This document shows positions 11,633 to 24,310 of a stretch of DNA of 64,000 nt, piece after piece; the stretch's first letter is position 1, and every line of letters begins with the position of its first letter. The position numbers and the translations under genes are program-made. Source of the stretch: Bolinopsis microptera (Eukaryota; Ctenophora; Tentaculata; Lobata; Bolinopsidae); contig NC_087080.1 in assembly GCF_026151205.1 (NCBI RefSeq), forward strand, positions 17,025,337 through 17,089,336. Direction: 5' to 3'. A model generated the notes under the pieces. It was not told where the DNA came from. It saw nothing but the letters and a program-made list of their open reading frames with translations, and searched no databases.

Positions 11633-14600
11633 TATCTCTAACACTTCATTTAACACATCTATATCTATATCTGTGTTAAGTGGACGGTATAAAATATACA
11701 ATATCATTCTACTTCAGCAAGCTTTTAAAATTCCAATTTGAATGCATGGTGAATTATTGAAATCTTTCAGAGCTGCTCCAAACAGAGTTCCACCATCGCC
11801 GGTACGTGTTTATGTAAAAGTAGCACAATATCCTACTTTTATGCTATCATGATACTAGTATTAGTAGTAGCAGTAGGTAGAAGTAGTAATATTGCATTGG
11901 AGCGTGTCCGATGGTATCGTAATATGTGAAATTGTGTGAGGCGTGTTCGAGAAGGGGGGATCAGGTATCAAGTGCCGTACGTGACGCCCCCCCCCCCCCC
12001 CCCCCCCCCACATCTTGAGGTTTTACTGTAAGTTTTAGATTTGTTTATACACGTCCCCGCCACAATAGCTAATTTGATATCTTTTGTGTGGACACAAGTA
12101 CAAGTGTCTCTACTAATTCTGGGCAGCAAAGCACATTCGATTAATCTGCAGAAAAATGATCAAATCGGAGGATAAAGCGCTCACTTATTTGATTGGAATG
12201 ACAGGAATTAAAGTGGAATGTAGGACACGTGACCAACTTCAGATTATCGTAACTAACATATTTCTACAGAACTGCTTCTCCGAGCTTAATCCTGATGATG
12301 GGGCCGTATAAGGGTGAAGATAAAGAATGTGTTTTATATTCCGGTATGCAGAATATAAACGATTGGAAGTATTAAATTCAAAAGTGACAAGGATGGGATA
12401 AAACTATTCTATAGTTATATAATATATAAAACTATTAGGATAAATTTAATCCTGCAGGACGGCAATTTAGTCATTAAATCAATTTTGGTTGTTAACAGTT
12501 AAAATATCAGGGCATAAGTCTTAGACAGAAGTCTAAATTAAGAATACCGCGTACGGCGTACTATACACGTACGGCGTACACAGTGTGTAATGTGCAGTAG
12601 AGGTACAGTGAATATTGTACATGAACCAGGTGGTCCATGTAAAAAGGGCTAGTTTAATGTCATTACCCATTAAGTTACGTCACAATCATATCACTAAAAC
12701 ATATCCTAAGATTGAATTGTAGGGTTCTATGAGAGCTGCTGTAACTGAGCAAACCAGATAAATTCCAGACCCATTTGTTAGAAAGTAGACCCTTGTTAAG
12801 AGAGGGAGTGTGGTAAGGTCGGACCTACTATACTATACAGACTTATATACTAGACCCTACCAGATGGGGTATGTGAAGTGTGGTTTCTATGATGTGTGGA
12901 ACATTACCAATGACTATTGTTTCAACAAGATATAGTATTACAGTATCATTACTGATAGCGACAAAACGTTTACTATACTACTGTTAACTGTATCACTACT
13001 ACTATTACTGTACCACAGTGTTATTAAGGAGGAACAAGGAATTGTGGAGTTTCTGAAGGTTGTAGTTTTTATGCGTCAAGTTTAAATATGTCATTGAAAT
13101 AAATTGTTTCGATATTATTGTATGATCTCCAAACAAAAATTACCAATACATGATTGTAAATAGCTTTGAATTGGCAAAATTAATAACTCAACAAATTGAA
13201 ATTGAGTCACTTTAGGTTATACAAACGTTGGCTTATTTGTACTTAATTATGTATTATACACATAACCACAGTCTACATTACATTATAATATTATATTATG
13301 GTAAAGTTATAATATTGAATCGGAATACTCTGCCACAATCACAGAATCACTGTAAAACCTTGGCCTTCAATGAGGGTTAGTCTAAAGATTTATACATCTT
13401 GAATTGCCAGGAATCTCACTCTGAGTGAGAGAAAATAGCCTATTATGAGACAAGAGAAGAGGATCCCTCTACTACAATAAATTCCTTCTGTAACGTTCTC
13501 AATAGATATGTAGTGTTTTAATTAGTTCGAAACGCTGTTGAATAATCCAACCTGAAAGTACCTAAAGTCTGCGAATTTGGCGAATTGTTCAGCTTGTGGT
13601 GTTTTTGTCTCAAAATTTGCCGCACACAAACAAGTTTTAGTGTTTAGGCAGGAATGGCACTTCTTGCGCAATATAATATTGCATCTTACGAAATGAAGCT
13701 GCTCAATCGCCAATCGAAAGTTTGCGTCAATTTGACTAACCTGAGATATTTTGCTGAATTCTATATTAATTTAAGGCAAATGATCTGGCAACGGAAAATT
13801 AAAATGAAAAGACCAGATACTAATTGCTTCATTGATAGACATAATTTGTCACTGTACTTGGAACAAAAGAATATAAAGCATCAAGTTCTAGGTATTTGAT
13901 GATATGTAGTTTCATTGTTTCCGCCATTCCACTGACGACGAGACAATGTCGAGAAAAACATGTTTTTAGGAGAAAGATGCATTGTTGTAGAATAGCTTGG
14001 CAACATCATAGATTGTTACTGTCTACTTTTTTACATTATTAGAACAGGAGAATAAATAAAATAAAATAATCTCCGCTCCCTTAAGAACTTGATTCTCCCT
14101 AATAATCTCCCTCAACAACTAATTCTTAATTTGTATTCCTTGCAAAAGTCTCACCGCATTTATTTAACTCTTTTATTCAACAATTTATTTAGTGACATTA
14201 TCGTCGCATTACAGCAGTCGACGAGACACTTAGTTAAATTGCTAAGCTGACAAATAACGTCAGGAACATATTATTATGAGGGACATATTACGTCCCATTG
14301 TCCTTTGCCTATTTACCAGCCTGCAGTTTTATTATTTAAATAAAAACCCTAACTTGTCAGCTCTGTAGTCAAGATCTCTAGTGTAATAGCATAATAAGTT
14401 ACTGCGACCTGCAGTCACCTATCTTTAGTGTAAACATATTTTTCAAGGAAGGAAGTTCCCAGACTTTGTTCTCTCAGCTGGGGATCTCACTAACAGAAGC
14501 CAGACAAACCTGCACGAAGCCTGGACTAATATCCCTACAGTTTAGAGTGGTACTAACTACTAGGATAGACAATGATCGTACCTCTTGGGTCAAGGTTACT

Positions 14601-15115
14601 CAGTTAGTAGGTTAGTAATAGTGTGTAATAGTTGGTAGTAATAGTAGTTCTGTGTCTTTAGATAGAAACACCTCATTTCGGGGTCACTCAGTTCAGGTCT
14701 AGCTCTAGCAGATAAAGTACAGTATAGTATTATATATAGTGCAGGATAGTAGGTATAAAGATAGAGGGTACCGGGTATGATCTGACTGACAATTATCTAG
14801 TTCTGTGTCATGTCACTGTAACAGTGCAAGTTCTGGTATGTCACGTGGTACGCCATGACTCTGAACTCAGAAGTCTCACAATGGTGTGGTAATTCTACTG
14901 ATATATAGTGACACAATATGTCACTTCCGTAACATGTCATGTTACACGTCACGACCAACGACCTTGAAACATCGCTCATTGTTGTCTCACCTACTAGAGT
15001 ATATAAATACACTACTAGAGTATATTTACACTACTAGAGTATATTTACACTACTAGAGTGTGGGCTATTGGTCGGCATCAGACCAGCAAGAGGGAAAATG
15101 TTTCATTTGGAGTAA
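11633..15115. other. Intergenic, no gene recognised; poly-C tract near 11979-12008
   Basis: A C run of over 20 bases follows CGTACGTGACG. Around 12548-12582 the motif CGTACGGCGTAC occurs twice within 40 bases. The two open frames near 13522-13899 overlap on opposite strands and show no recognisable motif. Short repeats of TACACTACTAGAGTATATT lie at 15005-15058. No exon or RNA gene is supported. Confidence 0.4.
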
Positions 15116-15117
15116 TA

Positions 15118-16769
15118 CGGGTATATGGCCCCCAGAATATAGGTGGCCCCCAAAATATAGGTCATGTTAGTGGATACAGTTCTAACCAAGATAAGCGATA
15201 CTAATGGGATCTGTTACTGCTAGGTTGGAGTAAAACATGTAACTAATGTTTCTGGATACAAATTGTGGACCTACATGAGGTATTTTGGTATATTTGGTCA
15301 TGACAGCGAAAGATTTAAACGATGTTGTCATTTTCTAGAGGGGTAAATATGGCGAAAAATTGTCATGACAAAAATCTGTCCAACACATGCCATTAAGACT
15401 ACTGGTATGAGTATAAGTATTATTTTAAGCTATCTTTTCATCGAGACATCTGCAAACTGACAATTTGGAAAAAAGTTATGGCCACCACAATTTTACGGGC
15501 CCCCAGAATATAGGTCTATACGACCCCCAGAATATAGGTTGGTCAAAAACCCTGAACATGCCCAAAACCATGCTTTGGGATGCTCTACTTGTAGCTAATA
15601 GTCTCCTGAACCCACATATCAAGTTTTATCAAAATTGGATAAAAATTGGCCGAGTTATGGGATAAAAACAAAAACCATATGCCCATATTTGGGCATATGC
15701 ACCAAATTTGATCGATTTTGGTCCATAAATTGGTCAAATATCAATATTTTTGAATGAAACCAACTTTATATGGAAGGTAAGCATATATTACACATTCTCT
15801 ATGATTATCAGCTCAATATCTACCTAACTGTGGATTATGTGTTCAAATAATCGCAAAAAATGAACAAAATCGCCCATATCTCAAACTGACTTCGCTCAAA
15901 ACAATAGAACTCAATAGGGTTTCAATATTTTCACATGAAATTTTCAGAATCAACGTAGAATTGTCTCATGACCTTAAGTTTTGGGACAGAATTTTGAGTT
16001 AGGCCTTTAAAAAAATTTGGCGGCTAAAAATGTCTGATTTACAGTCATTGAGGTGCACATTGTATTGATACAGATAAAAACAGCCCCCCTCAATCATATC
16101 TAGGGACACTCCTTCAATCTTATTTAAGTATTTAGTTAAGATCCCTACTAAATGAGTGCATGAAAGCTTTTTAACTAGTAAAATTAAAGATTTTACTCAT
16201 TACGGGTATATGGCCCCCAGAATATAGGTTTTTAAAAAAAAATAGCGACCAAGATTCTGCATTTTCTCTGTCACCCTGAGCATTAAGGAATGTGGGGTAG
16301 TGATGAGAAACAGTTAAAGAACATATGCTGAAGAGATGGCATCATCAAAATGTATGAAGGTGGAGTATTTGAGGACGATTTTTGCATACCTATATTCTGG
16401 GGGCCGTAGTTTTTGATTTTTTGTTATTAAGTATACTCTAAACCATTTCAATTTAGTATCTGGAGCCATTGGCATCATCAATACAGTCTCAGCAACATAT
16501 TCTGACTGCATATAACTGTCTGTGACAATTTTAGAACAACTTAGGAACAGATGTTTGGACCTATATTCTGGGGGCCCTGTAAAAAAATGGTATTTTTACA
16601 GGTGAAAAAAAAGTACACTTAAAAACCTAATAATTATTTTCAACTACCCAAGAAACATTTAAAGGGTTATTATGTACATATTTACAGCCTTAAACATGCT
16701 TAGAAGTAGTTTTAACACCTGTTTCTAAGTGCTCAAAAAGCGACCTATATTCTGGGGGCCATATACCCG
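15118..16769. mobile_element. TA-flanked TIR element (Tc1/mariner-like ends), non-autonomous, possibly nested
   Basis: Left terminus CGGGTATATGGCCCCCAGAA TATAGGT (27 bases) is repeated inverted at the right end, and both ends are bounded by TA (15116-15117 and 16770-16771). This suits a TA-targeting superfamily such as Tc1/mariner, but no transposase frame is present. A second copy of the left terminus, also preceded by TA, starts at 16203, so a 567-bp inner element (16203-16769) could share the right end. The core GGCCCCCAGAATATAGGT occurs as five direct copies (about 15127, 15145, 15499, 15522, 16212) and three inverted copies (about 16388, 16559, 16743). Confidence 0.75.
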
Positions 16770-16771
16770 TA

Positions 16772-19700
16772 TAATCAAGCGAGTAGTCTGTAATACCATT
16801 AATATAGTGTATGTTTGGAGTAGTGTGGTACAATTGAAGCTAGGTTAGGTGATATATATACCTAATATAACTATATCATGTACGTGTTAGACTTCTTAAA
16901 TATGGAAATAACAAGTAACATTGTTAAATTATTTTGTAACTCTTAAAAGTTTAATTTACGATAATAATCTCCGCCGCACAAGTATCTTAAACCTCATCTG
17001 CTCAGAAAATAACTCGAGGTATACGAGGTTAAGACGTAGGATGAAGCTAGATCAGAGTTAGAACGAGATACTCTATATCATTAATTCTCTACACTGTTTG
17101 TTTGATTGGATCAGTGAAATGACCCATTGTCAACTGACCGGCCTGATTTACTTAGTACAGAATGAGTGAGAATCACGAGATAAAATCGCAACTTCTTGGA
17201 TTTGTGTTTCTCAGAGAGATTATTCAATATTTCATGCTTTAGATTTCGCCTTTATGAGCACCTGTTAGAAATTAAGGTGAAAATTTTGAATATTTTTGAT
17301 AGTAGGGGGTGACCCCTGTGAGTTATTAAAGTTTAAATGGTTACTTCTGGGACACCCTGTATAATCTTAAAATTTTAGGAAATAGTTTTCTTAAAGAAGT
17401 CCCTTAATTCAAGATCCTATTTCAAAAGCACGAGCTAGTGCAAGGAGAGGTACATTGTACTATGTGCATTAAATATATAAATCATATCATAACACAATTT
17501 AATCACATTGAGCAGATTGAAATACTATTATATACCGGATATGATAAACTAAATATGATCACATCCCTCATACTTTAAGGCTAATAGATTTGGTCATTTC
17601 ATTTTCAATCCTATCATATTGAATATTACATATCCTCGTGAATCTATATAATAATCTATATAGATTCCGGAGTGATTTCTGGCTCCAATTTGTTAAGTGT
17701 AACATTTAAGTGTGAATATTTCTCAATTCAAATGAAATCCACCAGCCCCTAATGTGGGGCACATGTGCGAATATTACTGTGGAAAACAGGCCACCTGTCT
17801 TTACTAGCGGACTCATTTGTTAGATCAATGTATTGTCACATTTACTTACATCGAACTAAAACACCTTATCACGTGGTTAGTCACGTGGTTCACCAACACT
17901 AAACACTGAAGGGTATTCTGAAGGAGCAGTATATAACACTAAACACTGTATATCATACTCGACTCTCAAGGGTTGTATCTTAACATGAGGTTAAGGTTGA
18001 CACGTGGTGTTACGAAGCTGTTAAAGAGACACTTTACCAATTCCACGACCAAGTACACTGTCTTTGACTAGAACAGTGATTTTCTAAGAGTTTACTTTCT
18101 GTATACAGTACTGAGTAGCTCCGGGGAGAGCTGTTTCAACACCTTGGCAGAATTCCTGGTTTATTTTCTTAATGACAACATCGGATCTTAATTACAAATT
18201 ATTACAGAATTACAAAGTTTGTGAAGATGTTATTATCTTACATTTTAATCCCGGTTAACAGAGACAGAGGAAATCCGGCTTGTTTCTAAAAATTAGTCGG
18301 TGAGGAGTATTATTACATCATATTATAGCCACCAGTCCTTCGCAAAATTGGCTATCAAACCCGTGCTGCAAAAAGTCGTGCCTTCCTGATTGTGCTAAGA
18401 GATGAAATTATCTTTTCTAACAGCTGGTAACCAGCCGAGGAAGCTGGTTTGAGGCTACCCAGATATCTGAGCCTGTCCACCACGAGATCGCATTATTTAG
18501 GCATGGTTCAGTGACCAGGGTAAGCAATAACTTGATATAAACCAATCTTGGTGGGACATCTCCCACGACTTATTGAAACCAGGTGTGGTTGTAAGTGGAG
18601 GAATGCAGTGAGCTGTATCTCTGTATCTTTTTTAGCAGCTTCATGTAGTTTCTAGAATATAGATATTGTATTTTAAGTGTGATAACAGATGGAAATTGAA
18701 AAGTTTTGATAGCAAATATTAAGTAGAACTGGCAGGTATTTGAAGCAATTATTTGAAGCAGAAACACGTTTTCAATATTTATGAAGAAATAAGTTGCAAA
18801 GTCATTAGAGGTCATTGTGTAGTACTAACTCAGGGCTTACTACACAACAGAGATTTGGACAATAGACATGGAGACTGGTGGTAATTTGCCTATACTCCTA
18901 TATTCCTACAGTAAAGTAGTAACAATTGAGTGACACTAAGTAGGCAACAGCTGCACTGCTAAACTAGCACAGTAAAAAGTTAATGAGCCTGATCAGGAAT
19001 AGTTCATATTCTGTGGAATACTTCCACCAATCACTGGGGCTTAACGTTCTAGTAAATAATACTACCACCAATCACTGGGGCTTAACGTTCTAGTAAATAA
19101 TAGTCCCGTAGCTCGCAAACATCTGCCATAGCAAGGTATATAATACAAATAACATAATATAGCGTAATGAGATATTTCCACAACTGTCTCATAAAAACAT
19201 ATTTTAAACTCTGTACAGTGTACCTAAGACCTCGACTACTGTACAAATAAAACCAACCTGAAATATTACGTGTGTATTTAATTGATTAATAATTAATAAT
19301 TAATTAATTGCATGCACTCACCAACGATGAAGTCAGCAATTGCCAGACTGAAGAGGAAACTGTTGGCAACTGTTTGTAGTTTTCTCACAGATGATATTGA
19401 GTAGATGATGTGGAAATTTCCTGAAAATTTATTATTTAATTTATTTAATGGGACGGTTATACGATAATAATGTGAACTGGAACTGTGAGGTTTGAATGAA
19501 AATGAGAAAGCCAGTAGCAGCTTTCTTAATTAATTTTAATTCCTGTAAACTAAATCCAAACCTGCCACAGAGATGATGCTCATGACAGTGAATGCAAGTG
19601 TCATGACTATTCGTTGCATGCTCATTCCTCCAGCTATCACTTCTTCATGCTCTGACCCCATTGAAGTAACAGCTAAAAATATTTGTTTTTGGATCAAAAA

Positions 19701-20055
19701 AATCGTCAAAAAACGAGGTCCAAGATTTTCAAAATCGAATAAAAAATGTTCTAAGGCCTATCTCAAAATTCTGGCCCGACAATCTCTTCTAAATGGTCCT
19801 TAGAACATATCCTGAAAGTTTCAGGGTGATTGCTCAAAAAATGTAGGAGAAGATAGATTTTTAGACTCGATTTTCAGGGCGCGCGATTCAAAATCGCTCG
19901 CGCAATACAATTACACATAAGCGCTGACCTTTGACCGGCAATAATTTCGGCTAAGAACAATATTTTTCCATGGGACCAAAAACAGCTGATAGATATCACT
20001 CCCCTCTATCAGAAACAACTATAAAGTCAATTTCGAGAGAATTTTGATGAAGACC
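16772..20055. other. Intergenic, no gene recognised
   Basis: Holds a perfect short tandem duplication at 19024-19100 (CCACCAATCACTGGGGCTTA, then ACGTTCTAGTAAATAAT, twice) and an ATTAATTA-rich stretch near 19274-19308. TCACGTGGTT occurs twice near 17870-17892. No open frame here shows a family motif. Confidence 0.4.
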
Positions 20056-20101
20056 CCCCCCCCCCCCCCCCCCGGCCCCCTTAAACATCCGATAAAGGAC
20101 T

Positions 20102-20345
20102 GTGCCACACATCTCTGAAGCCATGGAGCTGCTAGAAGACAAGATAAGACAAAAGCTTCTACCAAAGATGCTGGGCAGGGAGATCTCTGACTTAGAGAGA
20201 GATGTGTTAAGTTTACCGATAAGATTGGGAGGATTGGGCATTGGTAAACCCCACAAAGAAACCAGTTTGAGTACACAGCCTCCAAGCTGATGACTAATGA
20301 GCTGACTATTATTATAAAGGGTCTCAATAAGAGGTCTCGACTGCC
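20102..20345 (+). pseudogene. Reverse-transcriptase-associated fragment (LGGLGI type)
   Basis: Reads ISEAMELLEDKIRQKLLPKM, LGREISDLERDVLSLPIRLG and GLGIGKP, then shifts frame after KETS and continues with TASKLMTNELTIIIKGL. The LSLPxRLGGLGIxxP pattern is familiar from the region after the polymerase domain in retroelement proteins of cnidarians and sponges (family recall, not a search). A single-base shift near 20260 breaks it. It abuts a different RT fragment directly downstream, and a 20-base C run lies at about 20055-20073 just upstream. Confidence 0.5.
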
Positions 20346-21592
20346 TAGGCGTCAGACCTTTTGATACAATAGATCATGGTACATTACTTGTCAAATTACA
20401 GGGCTATGGGATACGTGGGGTGGCAAATGATCTTATAAAAAGTTACTTAACAAATAGATCACAATATACTGAAGTTGTTGGTGAGAAATCTGACGCCTTG
20501 AAAATACAGTTTGGAGTCCCTCAGGGTTCGATTCTTGGACCTCTCTTATTTCTCCTATATATTAATGATATCGCCAACAGCTCCAGTTTGGGATCATTTG
20601 TCACCTTCGCTGATGACACCAATATATTTGTGACTGGGAAATCTAAAAAGGAGGCATATATGCGTGGTAATTCTCTTTTAGCTAGTTTATATTCCTACAT
20701 GCGAGCAAACAAACTCCATGTCAACTTGTCTAAATGCTGTTTCATTCACTTTAAACCAGCATCGTCCTCCCAGACTGACAATAATTCTGAATATACTCTA
20801 ACCATTGATAACTTTCCAATAAAACAAGTTGCATCTGCTAAGTTTCTGGGAGTCGTCATCGATGAAAAGCTAACCTGGGAAGAACATATAAAATCACTTA
20901 GGCGTTCTCTCAGCCATGCAACATCAACTCTCTGCCGCCTACGCTGCTCCCTCCCAGATTTCTTACACCGCCAGTTGTATTACACTCTATTTGAATCACA
21001 CCTCTCCTATTGTATCACGGTTTGGGGTGGGGCAGCCAAAACTCGTATAAGTTCTGTATTCAAAGCACAAAAATATTGTCTCAGGGTACTGTTTGGCGAC
21101 AGGGAGGCATACCTAGATAAATTTAAGACCTGTGCTCGTGCTCGACCGTTTGGCAACCAAAATCTGAACAAAAAATTTTTCTTGAAAGAGCACACGAAAC
21201 CTTTGTTCAAGGAACACGGAATACTTGCCGTCCAAAACCTGTACACTTACCATTGTTTCCTTGAGCTCTATAAAATCATGAAATTCCGTGCTCCGATTTC
21301 CCTCCATGAAAATTTCACCTGCTCAAGTAGGAAACCCACCCTTATACTAAGCCAAGCAGACCCCCCTGACAACTTCAATAGCAGAACGACTCGTATTTGG
21401 AACGTAATTGTGCCTAAGCTTGGTATACGTGACTACTGTCTAAGTGTGGCCTGCCTGAAGTCTAGGATGAAGCAATCACTGCTCGTCAACCAGCATAACC
21501 ATGCTGATCTTGATTGGACAAACAAAGATTTCGAATGCTCTAATCTAAATTTTGACATTAAGTCTACCCTAGGGTCCACACATCCAAAATGA
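20345..21592 (+). CDS. Non-LTR reverse transcriptase, 5'-truncated (Jockey/CR1-like)
   Basis: The frame is open from about 20345 (PFDTIDHGTLLVKL, the first catalytic-aspartate block) through GVPQGSILGPLLFLLYINDI, the FADD box (VTFADDTNIFVTG), KFLGVVIDEKLTWEEHI and HLSYCITVWGGAAKTRI, ending at 21592. The first ATG-like start within it (20420) is internal to the RT, so this is a fragment lacking endonuclease and fingers. The RT spans roughly the first 180 residues and the remainder is the family-specific C-terminal part. AATAAAG at 21758 in the 3' flank may be the element's polyadenylation signal. It differs in sequence from the RTs at 1.6 kb and 37 kb. Confidence 0.8.
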   Translation, partial: LGVRPFDTIDHGTLLVKLQGYGIRGVANDLIKSYLTNRSQYTEVVGEKSDALKIQFGVPQGSILGPLLFLLYINDIANSSSLGSFVTFADDTNIFVTGKSKKEAYMRGNSLLASLYSYMRANKLHVNLSKCCFIHFKPASSSQTDNNSEYTLTIDNFPIKQVASAKFLGVVIDEKLTWEEHIKSLRRSLSHATSTLCRLRCSLPDFLHRQLYYTLFESHLSYCITVWGGAAKTRISSVFKAQKYCLRVLFGDREAYLDKFKTCARARPFGNQNLNKKFFLKEHTKPLFKEHGILAVQNLYTYHCFLELYKIMKFRAPISLHENFTCSSRKPTLILSQADPPDNFNSRTTRIWNVIVPKLGIRDYCLSVACLKSRMKQSLLVNQHNHADLDWTNKDFECSNLNFDIKSTLGSTHPK

Positions 21593-22340
21593 TTATCTTG
21601 AAATTGAAAATTAGCTGGGTGTGCATTTTCCTTTGTCTTACTAACGTGTGTGAGCGCAGTGTAGTGAGAAAGTGTTTTTAACAGATTTATTATTAGACTT
21701 AGGATTATGATTTTTAATATATTACATTGATATAAGATTTATTTTTGATAGGTACTTAATAAAGTTGATGAATTTCCCTCCCTATTAAAATTTTAAACCC
21801 ATTTAGTGAAAATTGATAAACGAAGATCTAGATATTGATACATATTATAACCAACATTGCTTATATTCTGCCTTGTAAACAAAGAGCAAATCTTCTTAAT
21901 GCCTTCTTCCTGTCCTAAAACTAAAACTTCATCCTATTAAAGTAAAGGCCAGTTGTTACCACAAGCTATCATACCGTCCCTCTCAAAAACATGCCTCAGC
22001 CTCCATCAAAAACAATTTTAGTTTTCAGTCCTTCTAGTTTCCAAAAATCTACCGAGCTAGTGTTCTGGTGTGCACAAAAGCCCCTAAGCCCGTGCATTCC
22101 TTGCCCCGCTAGCTGCCAGTCCTTGACAAACTTCCAATAGCAAAGATCAACTAGTCATTTACAAATTGAGCACTATACAATTTTAATTGTTTTAAATATT
22201 TGACTTTGTAAAATGAGCTAAAACATTGATTTATTAGTTTCATTGATTTATTAGTTTCATTGGGTAGTTTTCCTCTGGCCCGGGATCAGCTGACCCTAGG
22301 GACCAGAGGATAAAGGTGTAGAAACTATATGTATCTACAA
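21593..22340. other. Retroelement 3' flank and intergenic
   Basis: Contains the presumed 3'UTR of the RT at 20345-21592. A short tandem duplication, TTTATTAGTTTCATTG twice, lies at 22230-22262. No gene seen. Confidence 0.4.
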
Positions 22341-22344
22341 AACT

Positions 22345-22920
22345 TTCAAGGTTGTTTTTACAAGAGACAGGGCTTGCTGCGCAAGGGAAGAAAAGCGGGA
22401 GAAACACTCACAAATTATACAAATAAATATTATAAAACATAGCAAAAAGAAATTCAAACAATCCTACACTACTACAAATGTTTATTACATACTACAATGT
22501 GATACATGATAATTATATGCTGTATAGACAAGAAACAGGGCTTGCAGGGCAAGAGATGGATCAAAGGGACTAGTCACAGAGTGTAATATACAGTGATTCA
22601 GCAAGAACCCATTGCTGAATCTGGCACACAAAATACCACAATCAATACAAAAATATACAATATTATATCAAACAATATGTTTATACAAGAATCAGGGCTT
22701 GCAGAGCAAGAGAAGAAAAATAAGAGAAAACTACCATCAACTGTATATACCGTAGTCCATCAGATAGGTAATCATTACTAATACACAAATCAGCAGGGCT
22801 AACAACAATATAAAATCCATAATAAATACTCAATCTACCCAATATACGAGTTAAAAATTGTATAAACAAGAGACAGGGCTTGCATAGCAAGGGAAGAAAA
22901 ATAAGAGGACCAGGTAAAAA
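22345..22920. repeat. Four diverged tandem units of about 157-181 bp, each with a CTTGC-NNN-GCAAG hairpin
   Basis: The core ACAAGA(G/A)ACAGGGCTTGC followed by NNN and GCAAG(G/A)GA recurs at about 22373, 22541, 22698 and 22879. In each, CTTGC and GCAAG form a 5-bp stem over a 3-base loop (TGC, AGG, AGA, ATA) and A/G-rich sequence follows. Arms are conserved while loops and spacers drift. The array directly abuts the 3' end of the minus-strand RLE fragment at 22995-23460, so it may be that retroelement's 3'UTR. Confidence 0.65.
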
Positions 22921-22994
22921 GTGTTTATTAGAGTACCCAGTGAAAATTAAACTAAAAAAAAGAGTATTTACAGTGTATTATACACTCAAATATA

Positions 22995-23460
22995 TTATAT
23001 GTCTAAGACCATCCTGAGAATCCTGGCTGATCCAAGCAGAGCTGTCTTCTGGAGATTAGAGATGCTCAGATTGCAGTGGACTGCGTCGAGGTGTTTACGA
23101 AAGTTTATGGTGATAGTTCCTAATGCGCCTATCACCACGGGGACGATTGTGACCTTTCGTAAATTCCAGTTCTTCTTAATTTCTCTTTTCAGGTCTTGAT
23201 ATTTCAGAATCTTTTCTTGTTCTCTATCCAAGATCCGGGTATCTCCTGGGACTGCAACGTCAATGATGGTTGCTGCGTTGGTTACCTTGTCTACCAGGAG
23301 GAGATCCGGTCTACAGTGTTCGATAACGTGGTCCGACTGGACATGGAAGTCCCACAATATCTTGACTTGTCCGTTCTCCAGCACCTTCTCTGCCCGGTGT
23401 TCGTACCACCTTTTACTGCGTGGGAAGCCGTATTCCTTGCACAGACTCCACTAACTATTA
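22995..23460 (-). pseudogene. C-terminal restriction-like endonuclease domain of a non-LTR retrotransposon (R4/HERO-like)
   Basis: The minus strand reads YGFPRSKRWYEHRAEKVLEN, then VKILWDFHVQSDHVIEHCRP, DLLLVDK and IIDVAVPGD, then KYQDLKREIKKNW, VTIVPVVIGALGTI and LQKTALLGSARILRMVLD. The RPDLLLVD...IDVAVPGD pair fits the PD-(D/E)XK core of the restriction-like endonuclease found C-terminal to the RT in R2/R4/HERO-type elements; the GALG and LLGSARILR motifs are typical of that tail. The RT itself is missing, so this is a severely 5'-truncated copy. It is the only RLE-type element here; the others have or would have APE-type endonucleases. Confidence 0.75.
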
Positions 23461-24310
23461 TTATTATTATTAAATCTAAAATAGTTAATAATTTAATTAA
23501 TTATTAACAGGCCCCTTAACGTGGGCAATAACATACGCTATGTGATAATGACCCACAATCACATCAGAGACACAATGGCAAATCTCCTGCGTGAGGTATG
23601 TCATGATGTGAAGGTTGAACCCCAGCTACAGGTAAACGAGGGTGACTGTCTCAACCCCAAGACTATAACTGCTGACCAAGCTCGGCTTGATGTATCTGCT
23701 AGAGGAGTTTGGACTCCAATCTCCATTTGATAAGACCTTTCTTGAAATTAGGGTTTCACACCACCAATCGCTTATAAAATAGGACAAAGACTCTTCAAGA
23801 AGTATACGAAATTAACGAGATCGAGAAAAAAGATGAGTAACTAGAGAGAGTGTTGAATTAAATATGGAGAAGGCAACCTCCAACCCAGCTGTATTTCTCA
23901 CATCTGGCTCAGGTATGTCGAAAGAGTATAGCAATTTGTAAACAGATAAGCAGATCTCATAGCCAGAAATAGGAAGGAGATGTATTGTACAGCAGGGTGT
24001 CAGAATTATTGGCGTGTTTGAAATTGTATGTGTATTTTATGATGAAATCAATATTTTTCGACGGGTCATAACTTTACTTCTGAATATCGAAATTACAAAA
24101 TTCAAAAACTGGTCTGTAGATAATCGTCTGAACTTTTTCAGAATTTAAAAATTTTGTGTTGATGTACCTCAAAACCCATAATTTAGGCCGTTATTTAAAG
24201 GGTCGATTCCATACTTGGTTAGATTTACGAAGGAGTAAGGGATTTATGTACCTCAGTATGACCGTATACGGAAGTTGGTCGATTTTCTCGTTAGTGTTCA
24301 GGCTTTCAGC
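23461..24310. other. Intergenic; no gene seen
   Basis: A short ATTATT microsatellite lies at 23455-23470. The frame 23521-23730 (IRDTMANLLREVCHDVKVEP) resembles a short piece of retroelement-derived protein but has no firm motif. Confidence 0.35.

Noticed and set aside
6804-11707. Many short minus-strand frames of the YFITIPTGAVVIPTTIITTI type
   Set aside because: Satellite monomer read in phase; length set by linker variants.
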